Assembly (NCBI GenBank): GCA_028715605.1
Contig: JAQURM010000002.1
Coordinates: forward strand, 186,001 to 250,000
Source: Desulfovibrionales bacterium
GTDB taxonomy: Bacteria > Desulfobacterota > QYQD01
Direction of reading: 5' to 3'
Length of the DNA stretch: 64,000 nt
The position numbers and the translations under genes were made by a program. Positions 44,394 through 53,625 of this stretch are shown one piece after another (position 1 is the stretch's first letter; each line of letters begins with the position of its first letter). The notes below the pieces were generated by a model that searched no databases, was not told the origin of the DNA, and was given only the letters and a program-made list of their open reading frames with translations.

Positions 44394-46370
44394 ATGCAAA
44401 AACCTAACCGGACAATGCTGTCTGATTATAAAACCCAAGATTTTTTTACCGGCGAACGGGCGATGCCGCTTGCCCCAAATATGGACCAGCAAGTTATGCG
44501 AGAGCATTGGGCAAGGTATAAATGCGTGGTTCCTATCGTTGAGGGGAAACGGGTTTTAGACATTGCTTGCGGTGCGGGCTATGGTTCAAACCTGTTAGCG
44601 GAAACGGCTCAGCTGGTAGTGGGCGGTGATATTTCGCATGAGACAATCACATACTGCAAGGCACGCTACTACCAGAAACCCAATCTGCAGTTTGGCGTAA
44701 TGGATATCCGTAAGTTACCTTTCGTAGACAACTCCTTTGATCTTGCTGTCAGTTTCGAGACCCTGGAACATATAGTGGAGGGAGATCAGTTTTTAAGGGA
44801 GATATGCCGTGTCCTTTCAGAAGATGGGGCATTGGCAATATCAACACCATTCGGAGGGCCATGCGGTAATCCGTATCACGTAGCATATTACCAGAGACAA
44901 AGTTTTGAAGAATATTTACTCGATTACTTTAAAGAGGTAAACCTTAAGTTCCAGAGAGGATCCCAATTTTACTCCTCAAGCATATCCCCGGGTTACGCAC
45001 CCACTTTTACCGGCGAATATGGACTGGCTATCTGCCGCAAACCCAAAAAAGAGTTTCAGAAACTGACCTCCATTATCATCCTCACCCACAACCAGCTCGA
45101 ATACACTAAAAAGTGCGTCGATAGCATCTTTGAACATACCGGAGAGCCTTTTGAGTTGATTGCAGTTGATAACGGCTCTACTGATGGCACGGCGGAGTAT
45201 CTGGAATCAGAAGCCAGAAGTCATAAGGCAGGAGTCAGGATAAAAATAATCAAAAATAAAGAGAACTTTGGGTTTGCTGCGGGGAATAATCAGGGGATGG
45301 CTGAGGCTAAGGGAGACCATATCATTTTGATGAATAATGACGTGGTAGTTACCCCGGGCTGGCTGGAGCGGTTGGTTGCGTGTGCGGAGCGGAGTCCGAG
45401 AATCGGTATTGTTGGACCGATGTCCAACTATGTTTCCGGTCCGCAATTGGTCAACGGGGTTGAATATGGCACAACCTCCCTCGCCGGTTTGAATAAATTT
45501 TCTCGGTCATTTGCCAAAAGGTATGCGAGCCACGCTAAGCCCTTCTGGCGGGTAGTCGGCTTTTGTATGCTCATCAAACGGGCTGTGATCGAGAAAATCG
45601 GCGGGCTGGACGGTCGCTTTGGGTTGGGTAATTTTGAGGATGATGATTTCAGTCTGCGTGCGGCCCTGGCCGGCTTTGAGTCGTGGATTGCAGGGGATTG
45701 TTTTGTCCACCATTTTGGCAGCCGTACATTTGCCGGCGCAGCGATTGACTATCGTGAAAGTCTGCATACAAATTGGGAAATATTCAAACAAAAATGGGGC
45801 ATACCGGCTGAGGTTAACTACGGAGCTCCGTATGACATGGCCGCAGTTATAAAAGATGGTTTTATTCCTGCAAAGCATTATTGTCCGTTAACTCCTCAGG
45901 AATATACGGTGGCAGATGGTGAAAAACTCTTTGAAGTGGGAGATATTAAAGGGGCCAGGAGGATATTTGAAAAAATACTTTTGGTTGCGCCGGACAATAT
46001 TGAGGCCATTAATAACCTAGGCGTAATTGTCTTCCAGCAGGGTGAGATCGACGAGGCGATTTCCTGTTTTACCCGTGTTCTGGAAATAGACCGCGATTAC
46101 TTTGAAGCCATAGAAAATCTGGGTAAGTGCATGGGGACGAAAAAGGACTATGCCGAGGGTATCAAGTGGTTTAAACGGGCGGTGGAGTTGAGGCCGGATG
46201 ACGCGACCGTGTTAAATTCCCTGGGGAACTGCTTCATTCAGGTCAAGGATTTTGCCAGTGCGAAAGAGGTCTACGAAACATCACTTATGGTTGATGGCAA
46301 ACAGAGTGGTATTGAGATAATGCTTCGGGAAATTGATAGATTAGAAAAGGCAATAATGTCTGTAACGTGA
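44394..46370 (+). CDS. Methyltransferase / family 2 glycosyltransferase / TPR fusion protein
   Basis: About 658 residues from the ATG at 44394 (the frame is open from 44217, where AAGGAG abuts an ATG too closely). Residues about 20-220: class I SAM-dependent methyltransferase (KRVLDIACGAGYGSNLLAET, LPFVDNSFDLAVSFETLEHI). About 235-470: GT2 (TSIIILTHNQLEYTKKCVDS, VDNGSTDGTAEYL, MNNDVVVTPGWLERL). About 510-650: TPR repeats (NIEAINNLGVIVFQQGEIDE). ESEARSHKAGVRIK, coded by a 7-bp repeat block (45202-45239), looks like an in-frame insertion in the GT domain. First gene of the glycan locus; such fusions often build or modify flagellar or surface glycans. Confidence 0.85.
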   Translation: MQKPNRTMLSDYKTQDFFTGERAMPLAPNMDQQVMREHWARYKCVVPIVEGKRVLDIACGAGYGSNLLAETAQLVVGGDISHETITYCKARYYQKPNLQFGVMDIRKLPFVDNSFDLAVSFETLEHIVEGDQFLREICRVLSEDGALAISTPFGGPCGNPYHVAYYQRQSFEEYLLDYFKEVNLKFQRGSQFYSSSISPGYAPTFTGEYGLAICRKPKKEFQKLTSIIILTHNQLEYTKKCVDSIFEHTGEPFELIAVDNGSTDGTAEYLESEARSHKAGVRIKIIKNKENFGFAAGNNQGMAEAKGDHIILMNNDVVVTPGWLERLVACAERSPRIGIVGPMSNYVSGPQLVNGVEYGTTSLAGLNKFSRSFAKRYASHAKPFWRVVGFCMLIKRAVIEKIGGLDGRFGLGNFEDDDFSLRAALAGFESWIAGDCFVHHFGSRTFAGAAIDYRESLHTNWEIFKQKWGIPAEVNYGAPYDMAAVIKDGFIPAKHYCPLTPQEYTVADGEKLFEVGDIKGARRIFEKILLVAPDNIEAINNLGVIVFQQGEIDEAISCFTRVLEIDRDYFEAIENLGKCMGTKKDYAEGIKWFKRAVELRPDDATVLNSLGNCFIQVKDFASAKEVYETSLMVDGKQSGIEIMLREIDRLEKAIMSVT

Positions 46371-46548
46371 AGACTATGAAGGCCAGATATTATTGGTTAG
46401 CAGTTTCGTTTGGCCCCCCTACTTTTACGATTAGGCCTTGTACGCGGAAGAACTTGTTTTAGGCAAAGGCTAAGGAACACTTACACGATTTATTAAAATC
46501 GGGAGACGAAGAGGGAGAGTGCCGCTAAGCGGGCCCGTGTAACCTGTT

Positions 46549-47736
46549 GTGGCAACTTTAAATATTCCAGGCGTATGTTTTCTTACTTCATCTGTTCCGT
46601 TGGAGTTTAACACAGATGGCTGCACGACGTCGATTCAGCCCTCGGCTCACCATGGTTTTGATCCGGAGCATGTGTTGGTTTTGACAGATATGCATGTCAA
46701 TCTTTTCGGCTTGCGGTCTGTCCCCGGGCTTTCGCTCTATAACTCAATAGCGACTCCTGAGAACATTAAATTTCCCCAAATCTATGACAGCACCCAGCAC
46801 CTTGGTGGCAAGCGAGTCTTGATCCTCATGCTGACCGGCTGGGGTGACATGATCCTGATCCAGCCTGCATTAGCGGCCTTATACAAAAAGACTATGGTGA
46901 AGGGCGATCCCCCGTATATCACCCTGGGCTGCAATTGGATCCATAACTTTCCCTATCCCGGTGCGCCTTATGTGACCGACGTGCGACCGAATATTTTGAG
47001 CCTGCGAGAATTAAGCACGTTTGATTTCCTTGTCAATTTTATTCCGGTAAACTATCAGAGGTCTCTGCACAAATCGATGAAGGATTTATGCCTTGAAATA
47101 CTTAAACTGAGTCCACATGAAGGGATCGATTCACCTTATATTAGACCTGATGCCGAGAGGGTAGAAAAGGTTAAGCCTGTGCTGGACCGGATTCGAAAGG
47201 AAACGGGCAAAAAGCTGCTTTGCCTTAATTGGAAATCGAGATTTCAACATAAGAATGCCTCGCCGGTCCTTTTTGCCGGGATAGCGAGCAAACTACAGGA
47301 TAGATACCAGGCCTTGCTTATTAAGGATAAAGAGGCCTCAAGGCTTATGCAAAAAGAAATTGATGTCTTAAGGACGCCGATAATAAATCTTTCACATCTT
47401 GTTCACGACTACCATGACACGGTTGCGGCTATGTCATTGATCGATGCCTTCATATCTGTTGATACCGGTATTGTTCATGCGGCGGGGGCTATGGGCATAC
47501 CCGGCATAGCCCTTTTCGGGCCGTTTCCCCCGGAAACGCATGTGGCCGATTATCCTTCTGTCGTCGGCATCAGGGCGCCGTACGAGGGCAAAACGTGTAA
47601 AGGCCCTTGTTTGGAAACGCACCGCGGCTGCAAGGAGGTTGATTTTACGCCGACCGAAGTGAGTCCTTGTTTTGAGGCGTTGCGGCCGGACGAAGTGGTT
47701 GAGGCATTTAATAAGCAGTTGACCGTTGTCCGTTAA
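46549..47736 (+). CDS. Glycosyltransferase family 9-like protein
   Basis: 395 residues. GGKRVLILMLTGWGDMILIQPAL is the N-terminal half-domain of ADP-heptose-transferase-like (GT9) enzymes, and FISVDTGIVHAAGAMGIPGI with ALFGPFPPETH is the C-terminal nucleotide-sugar half. The N-terminal 85 residues are an unrelated extension. The GTG start at 46549 lacks a good ribosome site and is uncertain. The last residues QLTVVR and the stop are encoded by a CCGTTNA heptad repeat. Acceptor unknown. Confidence 0.82.
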   Translation: MATLNIPGVCFLTSSVPLEFNTDGCTTSIQPSAHHGFDPEHVLVLTDMHVNLFGLRSVPGLSLYNSIATPENIKFPQIYDSTQHLGGKRVLILMLTGWGDMILIQPALAALYKKTMVKGDPPYITLGCNWIHNFPYPGAPYVTDVRPNILSLRELSTFDFLVNFIPVNYQRSLHKSMKDLCLEILKLSPHEGIDSPYIRPDAERVEKVKPVLDRIRKETGKKLLCLNWKSRFQHKNASPVLFAGIASKLQDRYQALLIKDKEASRLMQKEIDVLRTPIINLSHLVHDYHDTVAAMSLIDAFISVDTGIVHAAGAMGIPGIALFGPFPPETHVADYPSVVGIRAPYEGKTCKGPCLETHRGCKEVDFTPTEVSPCFEALRPDEVVEAFNKQLTVVR

Positions 47737-47790
47737 CCGTTGACCGAATAAAAGCAGTTAGCCGTGAACGAATATTGTCGGAGGCAATAG

Positions 47791-48786
47791 ATGCGTATCC
47801 TGGTTGTTGGGGCAATTTATGGCGGCACCGTACCCATGGGACGGGCCATTTATCAGGCCTTCAACGAAATCAAGCTTGAGGCCGATTTTCTTGATTATGC
47901 AGACCTTCAGAAAGAACTGCTGGAGATAAGAAGCGTACGGGATGAGCAGAAATCATATCAGTTTTATTTGAAAGTTAGAATAAGGCTATTGGAAAGGGTT
48001 AGTAATTTCAAGCCCGATGTTATTTTCGGCGTTGCCCAGTCTCCCCTTAACGATTCCGAAATGCTGCAGGGGTTCAAAAAGGCGGGCATACGGCTGTGCT
48101 ACTGGTTTATGGAAGACTATCGTATTTTTGAGTACTGGAGGGCCATAGCACCCCATTTTGATCACTTTTTTACAATACAAAAAGAAACCTTTTGGGACCA
48201 GTTAAACCAGATCGGCTGCAATAACTATTATTACTTGCCTGCTGCGTTCGACTCCAATTTGGAATGTCCGGTCCGCGAAAAGAAGCCAAAAATATCCGTT
48301 TCTTTTGTGGGGGCCCCATATCCGAATCGCGTTCATTTTTTTGGTAAGCTGCGAAGGACGGACTTTAAAATATATGGCGAAGGATGGAACAAACATCCTA
48401 ACTCATCGGTGGTTGTCGGCGATCGTAGGATCACGGAATGTGAAGCGCGGGATATATATCAACGTTCGGTCATAAATATTAATCTGCATTCATCCCCGTT
48501 TCCGCACACATTTGAGGGAGGGGACTTTTTAAATCCGAGAACATTTGAATTGGCCGGGCTGGGCGCTTTTCAGTTGACCGACATGCGAAAGCCTCTGACA
48601 CTTCATTTTGATCCGGCGGAAGAGGTAGTTTCCTTGAACACCTGGGAGGATATGGAACGGGCCATAGATTATTTTCTTGAACATGAAGCTGAGCGCGAGG
48701 CAATTGCAAAAAGGGCTCAGGAGCTTGTGTTAAAAAAGCATACGTATAAACACCGCGCAGAGGAAGTTTTGAGTGTTTTGTCATAA
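47791..48786 (+). CDS. CgeB-like glycosyltransferase
   Basis: 331 residues. MRILVVGAIYGGTVPMGRAI, the central FMEDYRIFEYWRAIAPHFDH, and C-terminal INLHSSPFPHTFEGGDFLNP then RTFELAGLGAFQLTD with EEVVSLNTWEDMERAIDYFL correspond to the CgeB/glycosyltransferase group 1 family found in spore and flagellar/surface glycosylation loci. GGAGG just upstream. Sugar specificity unknown. Confidence 0.85.
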   Translation: MRILVVGAIYGGTVPMGRAIYQAFNEIKLEADFLDYADLQKELLEIRSVRDEQKSYQFYLKVRIRLLERVSNFKPDVIFGVAQSPLNDSEMLQGFKKAGIRLCYWFMEDYRIFEYWRAIAPHFDHFFTIQKETFWDQLNQIGCNNYYYLPAAFDSNLECPVREKKPKISVSFVGAPYPNRVHFFGKLRRTDFKIYGEGWNKHPNSSVVVGDRRITECEARDIYQRSVININLHSSPFPHTFEGGDFLNPRTFELAGLGAFQLTDMRKPLTLHFDPAEEVVSLNTWEDMERAIDYFLEHEAEREAIAKRAQELVLKKHTYKHRAEEVLSVLS

Positions 48787-48795
48787 GAGCCTGTT

Positions 48796-49150
48796 CGTAA
48801 CAAGTTAGCGTTTTTAGAATACATGATAAAAAGTGCAAAGAACATATCAAATCAGGAACTCGGGGAGGAGAGGGCTTGAAAGAATTCAGGAAGACGTTTG
48901 AATTAGGAACTCAGGAAATCAGGAAAATAAGGCTGATAATCAGGAACTCATGAACTCAGGAAAAATGTTGTTCCATTCCTGATTTTTTGATTTCCAGATT
49001 CATTCATATAAATTGTTACCAGGAAAGTATTATTGAGAAATTGATTTTCAGCAGTCCGGCTTCTGGTTGCTCTGTTCTTTCATGAGTTCGTGAGTTCCAG
49101 ATTGATAGCCCTTTCTGAATGTAGGACTGTTTCAAACACCTAAGGTGTTA
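48796..49150. repeat. Dispersed repeat R1, copy 1 (about 355 bp)
   Basis: Starts CGTAACAAGTTAGCG, continues ACATGATAAAAAGTGCAAAG, then an 8-bp-period block (GAACTCAG, GAAATCAG), then GAGAAATTGATTTTCAGCAG, ATGAGTTCGTGAGTTCC, and ends AACACCTAAGGTGTT (a palindrome). Related copies: 50852-51208 and 61442-61645. It lies between two glycosyltransferase genes; no ORF of note. Confidence 0.85.
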
Positions 49151-49225
49151 TTGATATTCTTATTTTTTCTGTGTGCTTTGTGGTTAATCTTTTGACAATA
49201 CGGGAAGCCCGGAAAGGGGATTTAT

Positions 49226-50872
49226 ATGGACGATGGAAAAATTTTGATAATCCATCTCAGTCGTCTGGGTGACATGGTTCAGAGTCTTCCGGCATTAAAG
49301 TTATTGAAAGAGGAGCAGCCTCACAGCGTAATCACTTATCTTGGCATTGAGGATTTTTGCCATATTCTTTCTGATGTTCCGTGGATCGATAATTTAGTGA
49401 CACTTCCGTGGCAGGAGATCGGTTCTATTGTGGGGGAGTTAAGCGAAGGAAGTCTAGGTGCGCTCGACCGATTATGGAACAGGGTTCCTGAGTTGGCCGA
49501 AGAGTATGACTTATTAGTCAATTTGACCCATAATTGGGGCAGCAGTTACTTGTCCGGGAGGGTGAGAGCCAGGCAGAAGAGAGGCAGGGTATTTTCGGAC
49601 AAAGATGAGATTGTCGTCTCCGGCAAATGGGGAAAATATCTTTTTGCTATGACAAGAAATCAGAAAGACAACTTACTAAATTTAGTTGATATTTACATGG
49701 GAATGGCTGGTGTCAAAAACAGGCCGGCAGGGCAGTTTTTGCCTACTGATCCGGCGTTAGATCAAAAATGCGCCTCTCAACTATCCGATCTCGGAGTTCG
49801 AGGTGGAAAGTTATCCGTTGGTTTTCAGCTCGGAGCAAGCAAACCCAACAGGGCGTGGCCGTTGGAAAATTTTATCAAATTAGGAGAACTCCTTTTCCAG
49901 CACCTGGATGCACAGATCGTTCTTTTCGGATCTGAAAGAGACCTGGCTCTTGCCGATAGGTTTCATGAACAGGCGACCTATCCCCTTACAAGCCTTATCG
50001 GGAAGACGAGACTTTCGGAGCTGGGTTCATTTTTTAAGGGGATCGATCTATTAATAGGTAATGATACAGGTCCGATCCACATCGCGGCTGCGGTGGAAAC
50101 CAAAGTGGTCGGGATCTTCGTTAGTACGGCCCATTTCGGGGTGACAGGTCCTTATGGGGCCGGACATGTGGCCGTCCAGTCGAATTATCCATGTGCGCCG
50201 TGCCTAGGCTCAACTGCGTGTTATTATCCCTTATGCAGAGAAAACATAAAACCTGAAACCGTGGAGCAAGGGGTGAGGCTGTGTTTGGGTCTGGATGAAG
50301 GCATAGCGGCTGCGGGGCCGGAAGCCAGCTTATACAAATCTTCCTTCCATACCGATGGAACGTTGAGATACCGGTTGATCAGCCCAAATACAGACGGTTT
50401 TTTGCCCTGGCTGAGGTCGTTCCACTATCTAAAAGCATCAGTCAGCCAAAACCTCTGGAATGACTGGCTTGGCCTGCACTCGGACTTTGTTGATGTTGAA
50501 GTGAAAGGTAAGGACTTACGGACAGAAGAAATCTTAGCCGCCATTAAAACAGCTTGTTCATCCTATAAAAAGATCTATGAAGACGGAAGGACTTTATGTC
50601 AGAAGATAATCGATCAATTTCAAAGAGATAAACCGGATATCCCGCTTGTCCAGGTTATGATCGAATCCTTAAGGCAGATTGAGGAAAGGGTAAGAGGTTT
50701 AGAATGCCCGCTTTCCATTCTGAAAGAGATGCATGAGTACTATATGGCGGAAATGGAGCCTTGCAATTTTCCTGAGCTCGCGCACAAGTTTTTGGAAAAG
50801 TATATGGCACTAACGGATATTGTAACCAGTTTTGAGATAACGCTTAAAAAACGTAACAATTTAGCGTTTTGA
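49226..50872 (+). CDS. Glycosyltransferase family 9 protein with C-terminal helical extension
   Basis: 548 residues. ILIIHLSRLGDMVQSLPALK is the GT9 (heptosyltransferase) N-terminus; SVGFQLGASKPNRAWPLENF, VLFGSERDLALADRF and DLLIGNDTGPIHIAAAVETK mark the C-terminal half. Residues about 360-548 form a Cys-poor helical extension seen in flagellar-locus relatives. AAAGGGG precedes the ATG. The last residues RNNLAF and the stop come from the first bases of repeat R1 copy 2, so the natural C-terminus has been replaced or extended. Confidence 0.88.
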   Translation: MDDGKILIIHLSRLGDMVQSLPALKLLKEEQPHSVITYLGIEDFCHILSDVPWIDNLVTLPWQEIGSIVGELSEGSLGALDRLWNRVPELAEEYDLLVNLTHNWGSSYLSGRVRARQKRGRVFSDKDEIVVSGKWGKYLFAMTRNQKDNLLNLVDIYMGMAGVKNRPAGQFLPTDPALDQKCASQLSDLGVRGGKLSVGFQLGASKPNRAWPLENFIKLGELLFQHLDAQIVLFGSERDLALADRFHEQATYPLTSLIGKTRLSELGSFFKGIDLLIGNDTGPIHIAAAVETKVVGIFVSTAHFGVTGPYGAGHVAVQSNYPCAPCLGSTACYYPLCRENIKPETVEQGVRLCLGLDEGIAAAGPEASLYKSSFHTDGTLRYRLISPNTDGFLPWLRSFHYLKASVSQNLWNDWLGLHSDFVDVEVKGKDLRTEEILAAIKTACSSYKKIYEDGRTLCQKIIDQFQRDKPDIPLVQVMIESLRQIEERVRGLECPLSILKEMHEYYMAEMEPCNFPELAHKFLEKYMALTDIVTSFEITLKKRNNLAF

Positions 50873-51208
50873 AAATGCATGATAAAAAGTGCAAAGAAAC
50901 ATATCAAATTAGGAACTTAGGAAAATAAGGCTGATAATCAGGAACTCAGGAAATCATGAAGAAAAATGCATTCCTGATTTTTCGCCTCGGTCGAAGATAC
51001 GCCGTAGGCGTGCGAATCTGCCTATGGCACGACTTGATTTCCAGATTCATTCATATAAGCAGTAACACTTCAGGCATTACAACCCCTCGCATTTACGACA
51101 GGCCTTCAAAAATCTAAATTGTTGCCAGGAAAGTATTTTTGAGAAATTGATTTTCAGCAATTCGGCTTCTGGTTGCTCTGTTTTTTCATGAGTTCCTGAG
51201 TTCCAACT
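50852..51208. repeat. Dispersed repeat R1, copy 2, with a 52-bp insertion at 50982-51033
   Basis: Matches copy 1 from CGTAACAA-TTAGCG on, with an extra 52-bp unit (TCGCCTCGGTCGAAGATACG to GGCACGAC) placed precisely between CCTGATTTT and TTGATTTCC, which are contiguous in copy 1. A second extra segment (about 51060-51115) is also absent from copy 1. The 769-bp gap up to 51641 otherwise holds a heptad repeat and no gene I can recognise. Confidence 0.85.
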
Positions 51209-51443
51209 GTAAAAATCTACAGCATTTCAGACGTTGTCGTCAAATCTTTGACTTATTTGCCTAGTACCCGGAACAATTTGCCTACCCTCGTTCCTACTGA
51301 AGATTCAGCAATTACTCTAACTACCTGGTTTCATAAGTAAAATAAGTACAAATAATTATGGCATAGCAATTGCTAATCCTAAAGTGAATCTAAAAGTTAA
51401 ATTAAAGTTTCTTCTCCCATGTGCCGAGAACGGTAATAATAGT

Positions 51444-51631
51444 TGACCGTTATCCGTTAACCGTTGACCGAAAACAGACGCCGGGACTGGCAGGCGCGGT
51501 GACAACCGATTTCGGGATTGGGGAATGATAACGACAGAATCGGAGAGCCGGTGATACGGAGAGCAATTGAGGACTTCAATGCTATCCGGTCGGTAAACGG
51601 TGAACAGTCAACGGTGAACAATCCAACAGTG
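51444..51631. repeat. Heptad repeat with separated inverted arms upstream of pseB
   Basis: Left arm 51444-51473 of CCGTTAA/CCGTTGA units and right arm 51593-51631 of complementary CGGTGAA/CAACGGT units enclose about 120 bp. The right arm ends 10 bp before the start of the MerR-PseB gene, so the arms could pair in its mRNA leader. Confidence 0.7.
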
Positions 51632-51641
51632 GAGCGTGACT

Positions 51642-52970
51642 ATGGATTACAGGGTGCAAGAGGTGAGTAAGAAGTTAGGTGTCCCAACATCTACGATCCG
51701 ATATTGGGAGTCCGCCTTTCCTGCGTTTGTCAAACCAATAAGGACGAATGGCGGGCAGAGAAGATATTCTGATGAGGATATTGATGCATTGATGCAAATC
51801 AAGGAATTGCTTCACGGCAAGAATAGAACAATTGAGCAGGCCAAGGGACTTCTTAAAAAAGGGAATGCCGACATCGGAAAGATAGATTGGGAAAAACAAT
51901 CGATTCTCTTAACCGGTGGAACGGGGTCTTTTGGAAAACATTTCTGTAAGGTAATGGTCGAAAAGTATAACCCAAGGGTCATAAGAATTTACAGTCGTGA
52001 TGAGTTAAAACAACACGAGATGCGCCAACAATTCGGCGAGGAGGTTTTAAGGTATTTTATCGGTGATGTAAGAGATGCTGACCGTTTAAAAAGGGCGATG
52101 GAGGGAGTAGATATAGTCGTACATGCCGCAGCGCTTAAGCAGGTTCCCTCCTGCGAATATAATCCTTTTGAGGCGGTAAAAACCAATATCTACGGGGCGC
52201 AGAATGTCATCGATGCTGCCATCAACACCGGTGTGAAGAAAGTAGTGGCACTGAGTACGGACAAAGCCGTAAACCCGGTCAACCTCTATGGAGCTACCAA
52301 ACTCTGTGCGGACAAGCTTTTCATCCAGGGAAATTCCTACTCCGGTTCACGGGGTACGCGGTTTTGTTGCGTGCGGTACGGCAATGTTATTGGAAGTAGA
52401 GGCAGCGTTATCCCTCTATTCAAAGAGCAGAAAAAGAGCGGAAAGGTAACCATAACGGACAGACGGATGACCAGGTTCTGGATTACGCTCGATCAGGCGA
52501 TTGAATTGGTTATTAAGGCCCTCTGCCATATGCAGGGAGGGGAAATTTTTGTGCCTAAGATACCAAGTATGAAGATCATGGATTTAGCCAGAGCAGTAGC
52601 CCCGGGATGTGAAATCGGATTTATAGGGATAAGGCCGGGCGAGAAACTCCATGAGGCTCTGATTACAGAGGAGGAAGGGCGGAACACTGTTGCCTACGAT
52701 GGTATGTATATCATCATGCCACGCTATTCATGGTGGGAAAACCGTAATCGTTATGACATCGGTCAGAAGCTGCCGGATGGCTTTGTATACACCAGCGATA
52801 AGAATGACGAATGGCTGACGGAGGATCATTTGAGGGAAATCATCTACGACTCCCCAGCGGCGGAAGACGATTCGGCTCACGAATTATTATCCACTATTCA
52901 TCATTTAAACGAGAAGGTGATCTTGAACATGCTGAATTCCGAAGAAGGATTGGAAGGAGTTCACCGTTGA
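51642..52970 (+). CDS. pseB: MerR-like HTH fused to UDP-N-acetylglucosamine 4,6-dehydratase (PseB)
   Basis: 442 residues. Residues 1-75 are a MerR-type winged helix (YRVQEVSKKLGVPTSTIRYW, RTNGGQRRYSDEDIDALMQI). From about 85: NAD-binding ILLTGGTGSFGKHFCKVMVE, ALKQVPSCEYNPFEAVKTNI, NPVNLYGATKLCADKLF (YxxxK) and FRYGNV-like CVRYGNVIGSRGSVIPLF, the inverting C5 dehydratase PseB that makes the first intermediate of pseudaminic acid. The fusion is unusual; it could tie DNA binding to sugar-nucleotide status. ATG at 51642 has GGAG upstream; a GTG at 51636 is possible. EGVHR at the C-terminus is encoded by a heptad repeat. Confidence 0.9.
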   Translation: MDYRVQEVSKKLGVPTSTIRYWESAFPAFVKPIRTNGGQRRYSDEDIDALMQIKELLHGKNRTIEQAKGLLKKGNADIGKIDWEKQSILLTGGTGSFGKHFCKVMVEKYNPRVIRIYSRDELKQHEMRQQFGEEVLRYFIGDVRDADRLKRAMEGVDIVVHAAALKQVPSCEYNPFEAVKTNIYGAQNVIDAAINTGVKKVVALSTDKAVNPVNLYGATKLCADKLFIQGNSYSGSRGTRFCCVRYGNVIGSRGSVIPLFKEQKKSGKVTITDRRMTRFWITLDQAIELVIKALCHMQGGEIFVPKIPSMKIMDLARAVAPGCEIGFIGIRPGEKLHEALITEEEGRNTVAYDGMYIIMPRYSWWENRNRYDIGQKLPDGFVYTSDKNDEWLTEDHLREIIYDSPAAEDDSAHELLSTIHHLNEKVILNMLNSEEGLEGVHR

Positions 52971-53186
52971 CCGTAAGGCTTTTAGCCGCAGACGCATTTC
53001 AAGACTGTCTTGCCACAGAGGACACAGAGGGCACAGAGAAAATTCAATGACTTCCAAAAAATCAAAAGAAAAAGGCAAGGCAGTTAAGAAAAACCGTCCA
53101 GACTGCTACCCGTGGGAAAACGGATTCTGGCTTGAATTACTGATCTCTGTGCCCCTGTGGCAAGATTCTGATTTTGGGAATAAGAC

Positions 53187-53625
53187 ATGGCAGATAAACT
53201 AACGGAACAGATCATAGCGGCGGCAATAGGTAACCGTTCACCGTTGACTGTTCACCGTTGTCCGTAAGAATTCGAAAAGCATCTTTTTGGCAAAGGGGCA
53301 CGGTGATCGCGTATTCCATCGGTCTCCGGTCCTGGTGCCAAGAGACTAGGGACCAGAGATCAGGAGCCAAGTATTCTCTGAAAAGCACAAGGAACGTCTT
53401 TTCGGTGAACGGTCAACAATGAACGGTGAACGGTTACAGGGACAACGGATTGATTTACTGGTGAATAATGAAGTTGTGGTCGAAATTAAGTCGGTTCGCA
53501 GGCTGGAGGATATCTTTACGGCTCAGGTATTGTCGTATCTAAAAAGCATGGGCTTAAAACGGGGCCTGCTTATCAACTTTGGCGAAAGCAAACTGGTCAG
53601 CGGTGTGAAAAGGCTGTCTCTATGA
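53187..53625 (+). pseudogene. GxxExxY protein gene broken by short repeats
   Basis: An N-terminal piece (MADKLTEQIIAAAIG, 53187-53231) and a C-terminal piece (RIDLLVNNEVVVEIKSVRRL to LLINFGESKLVSGVKRLSL, to 53625) match the two ends of the intact gene at 26678. The middle, which should hold GPGLLESAY, is replaced by about 200 bp of repeats: CCGTTCA heptads (53228-53265), another 7-bp block GACTAGGGACCAGAGATCAG (near 53345) and TGAACGG heptads (53402-53450). Non-functional as a full protein; the C-terminal piece still has an ATG in the repeat. Confidence 0.8.

Noticed and set aside
53047-53202. Possible 51-residue protein starting MTSKKSKEKGKAVKKN
   Set aside because: Lys-rich start could be real, but its second half reads through a CTCTGTG repeat and it overlaps the pseudogene start; no ribosome site or known relative. 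Left open.
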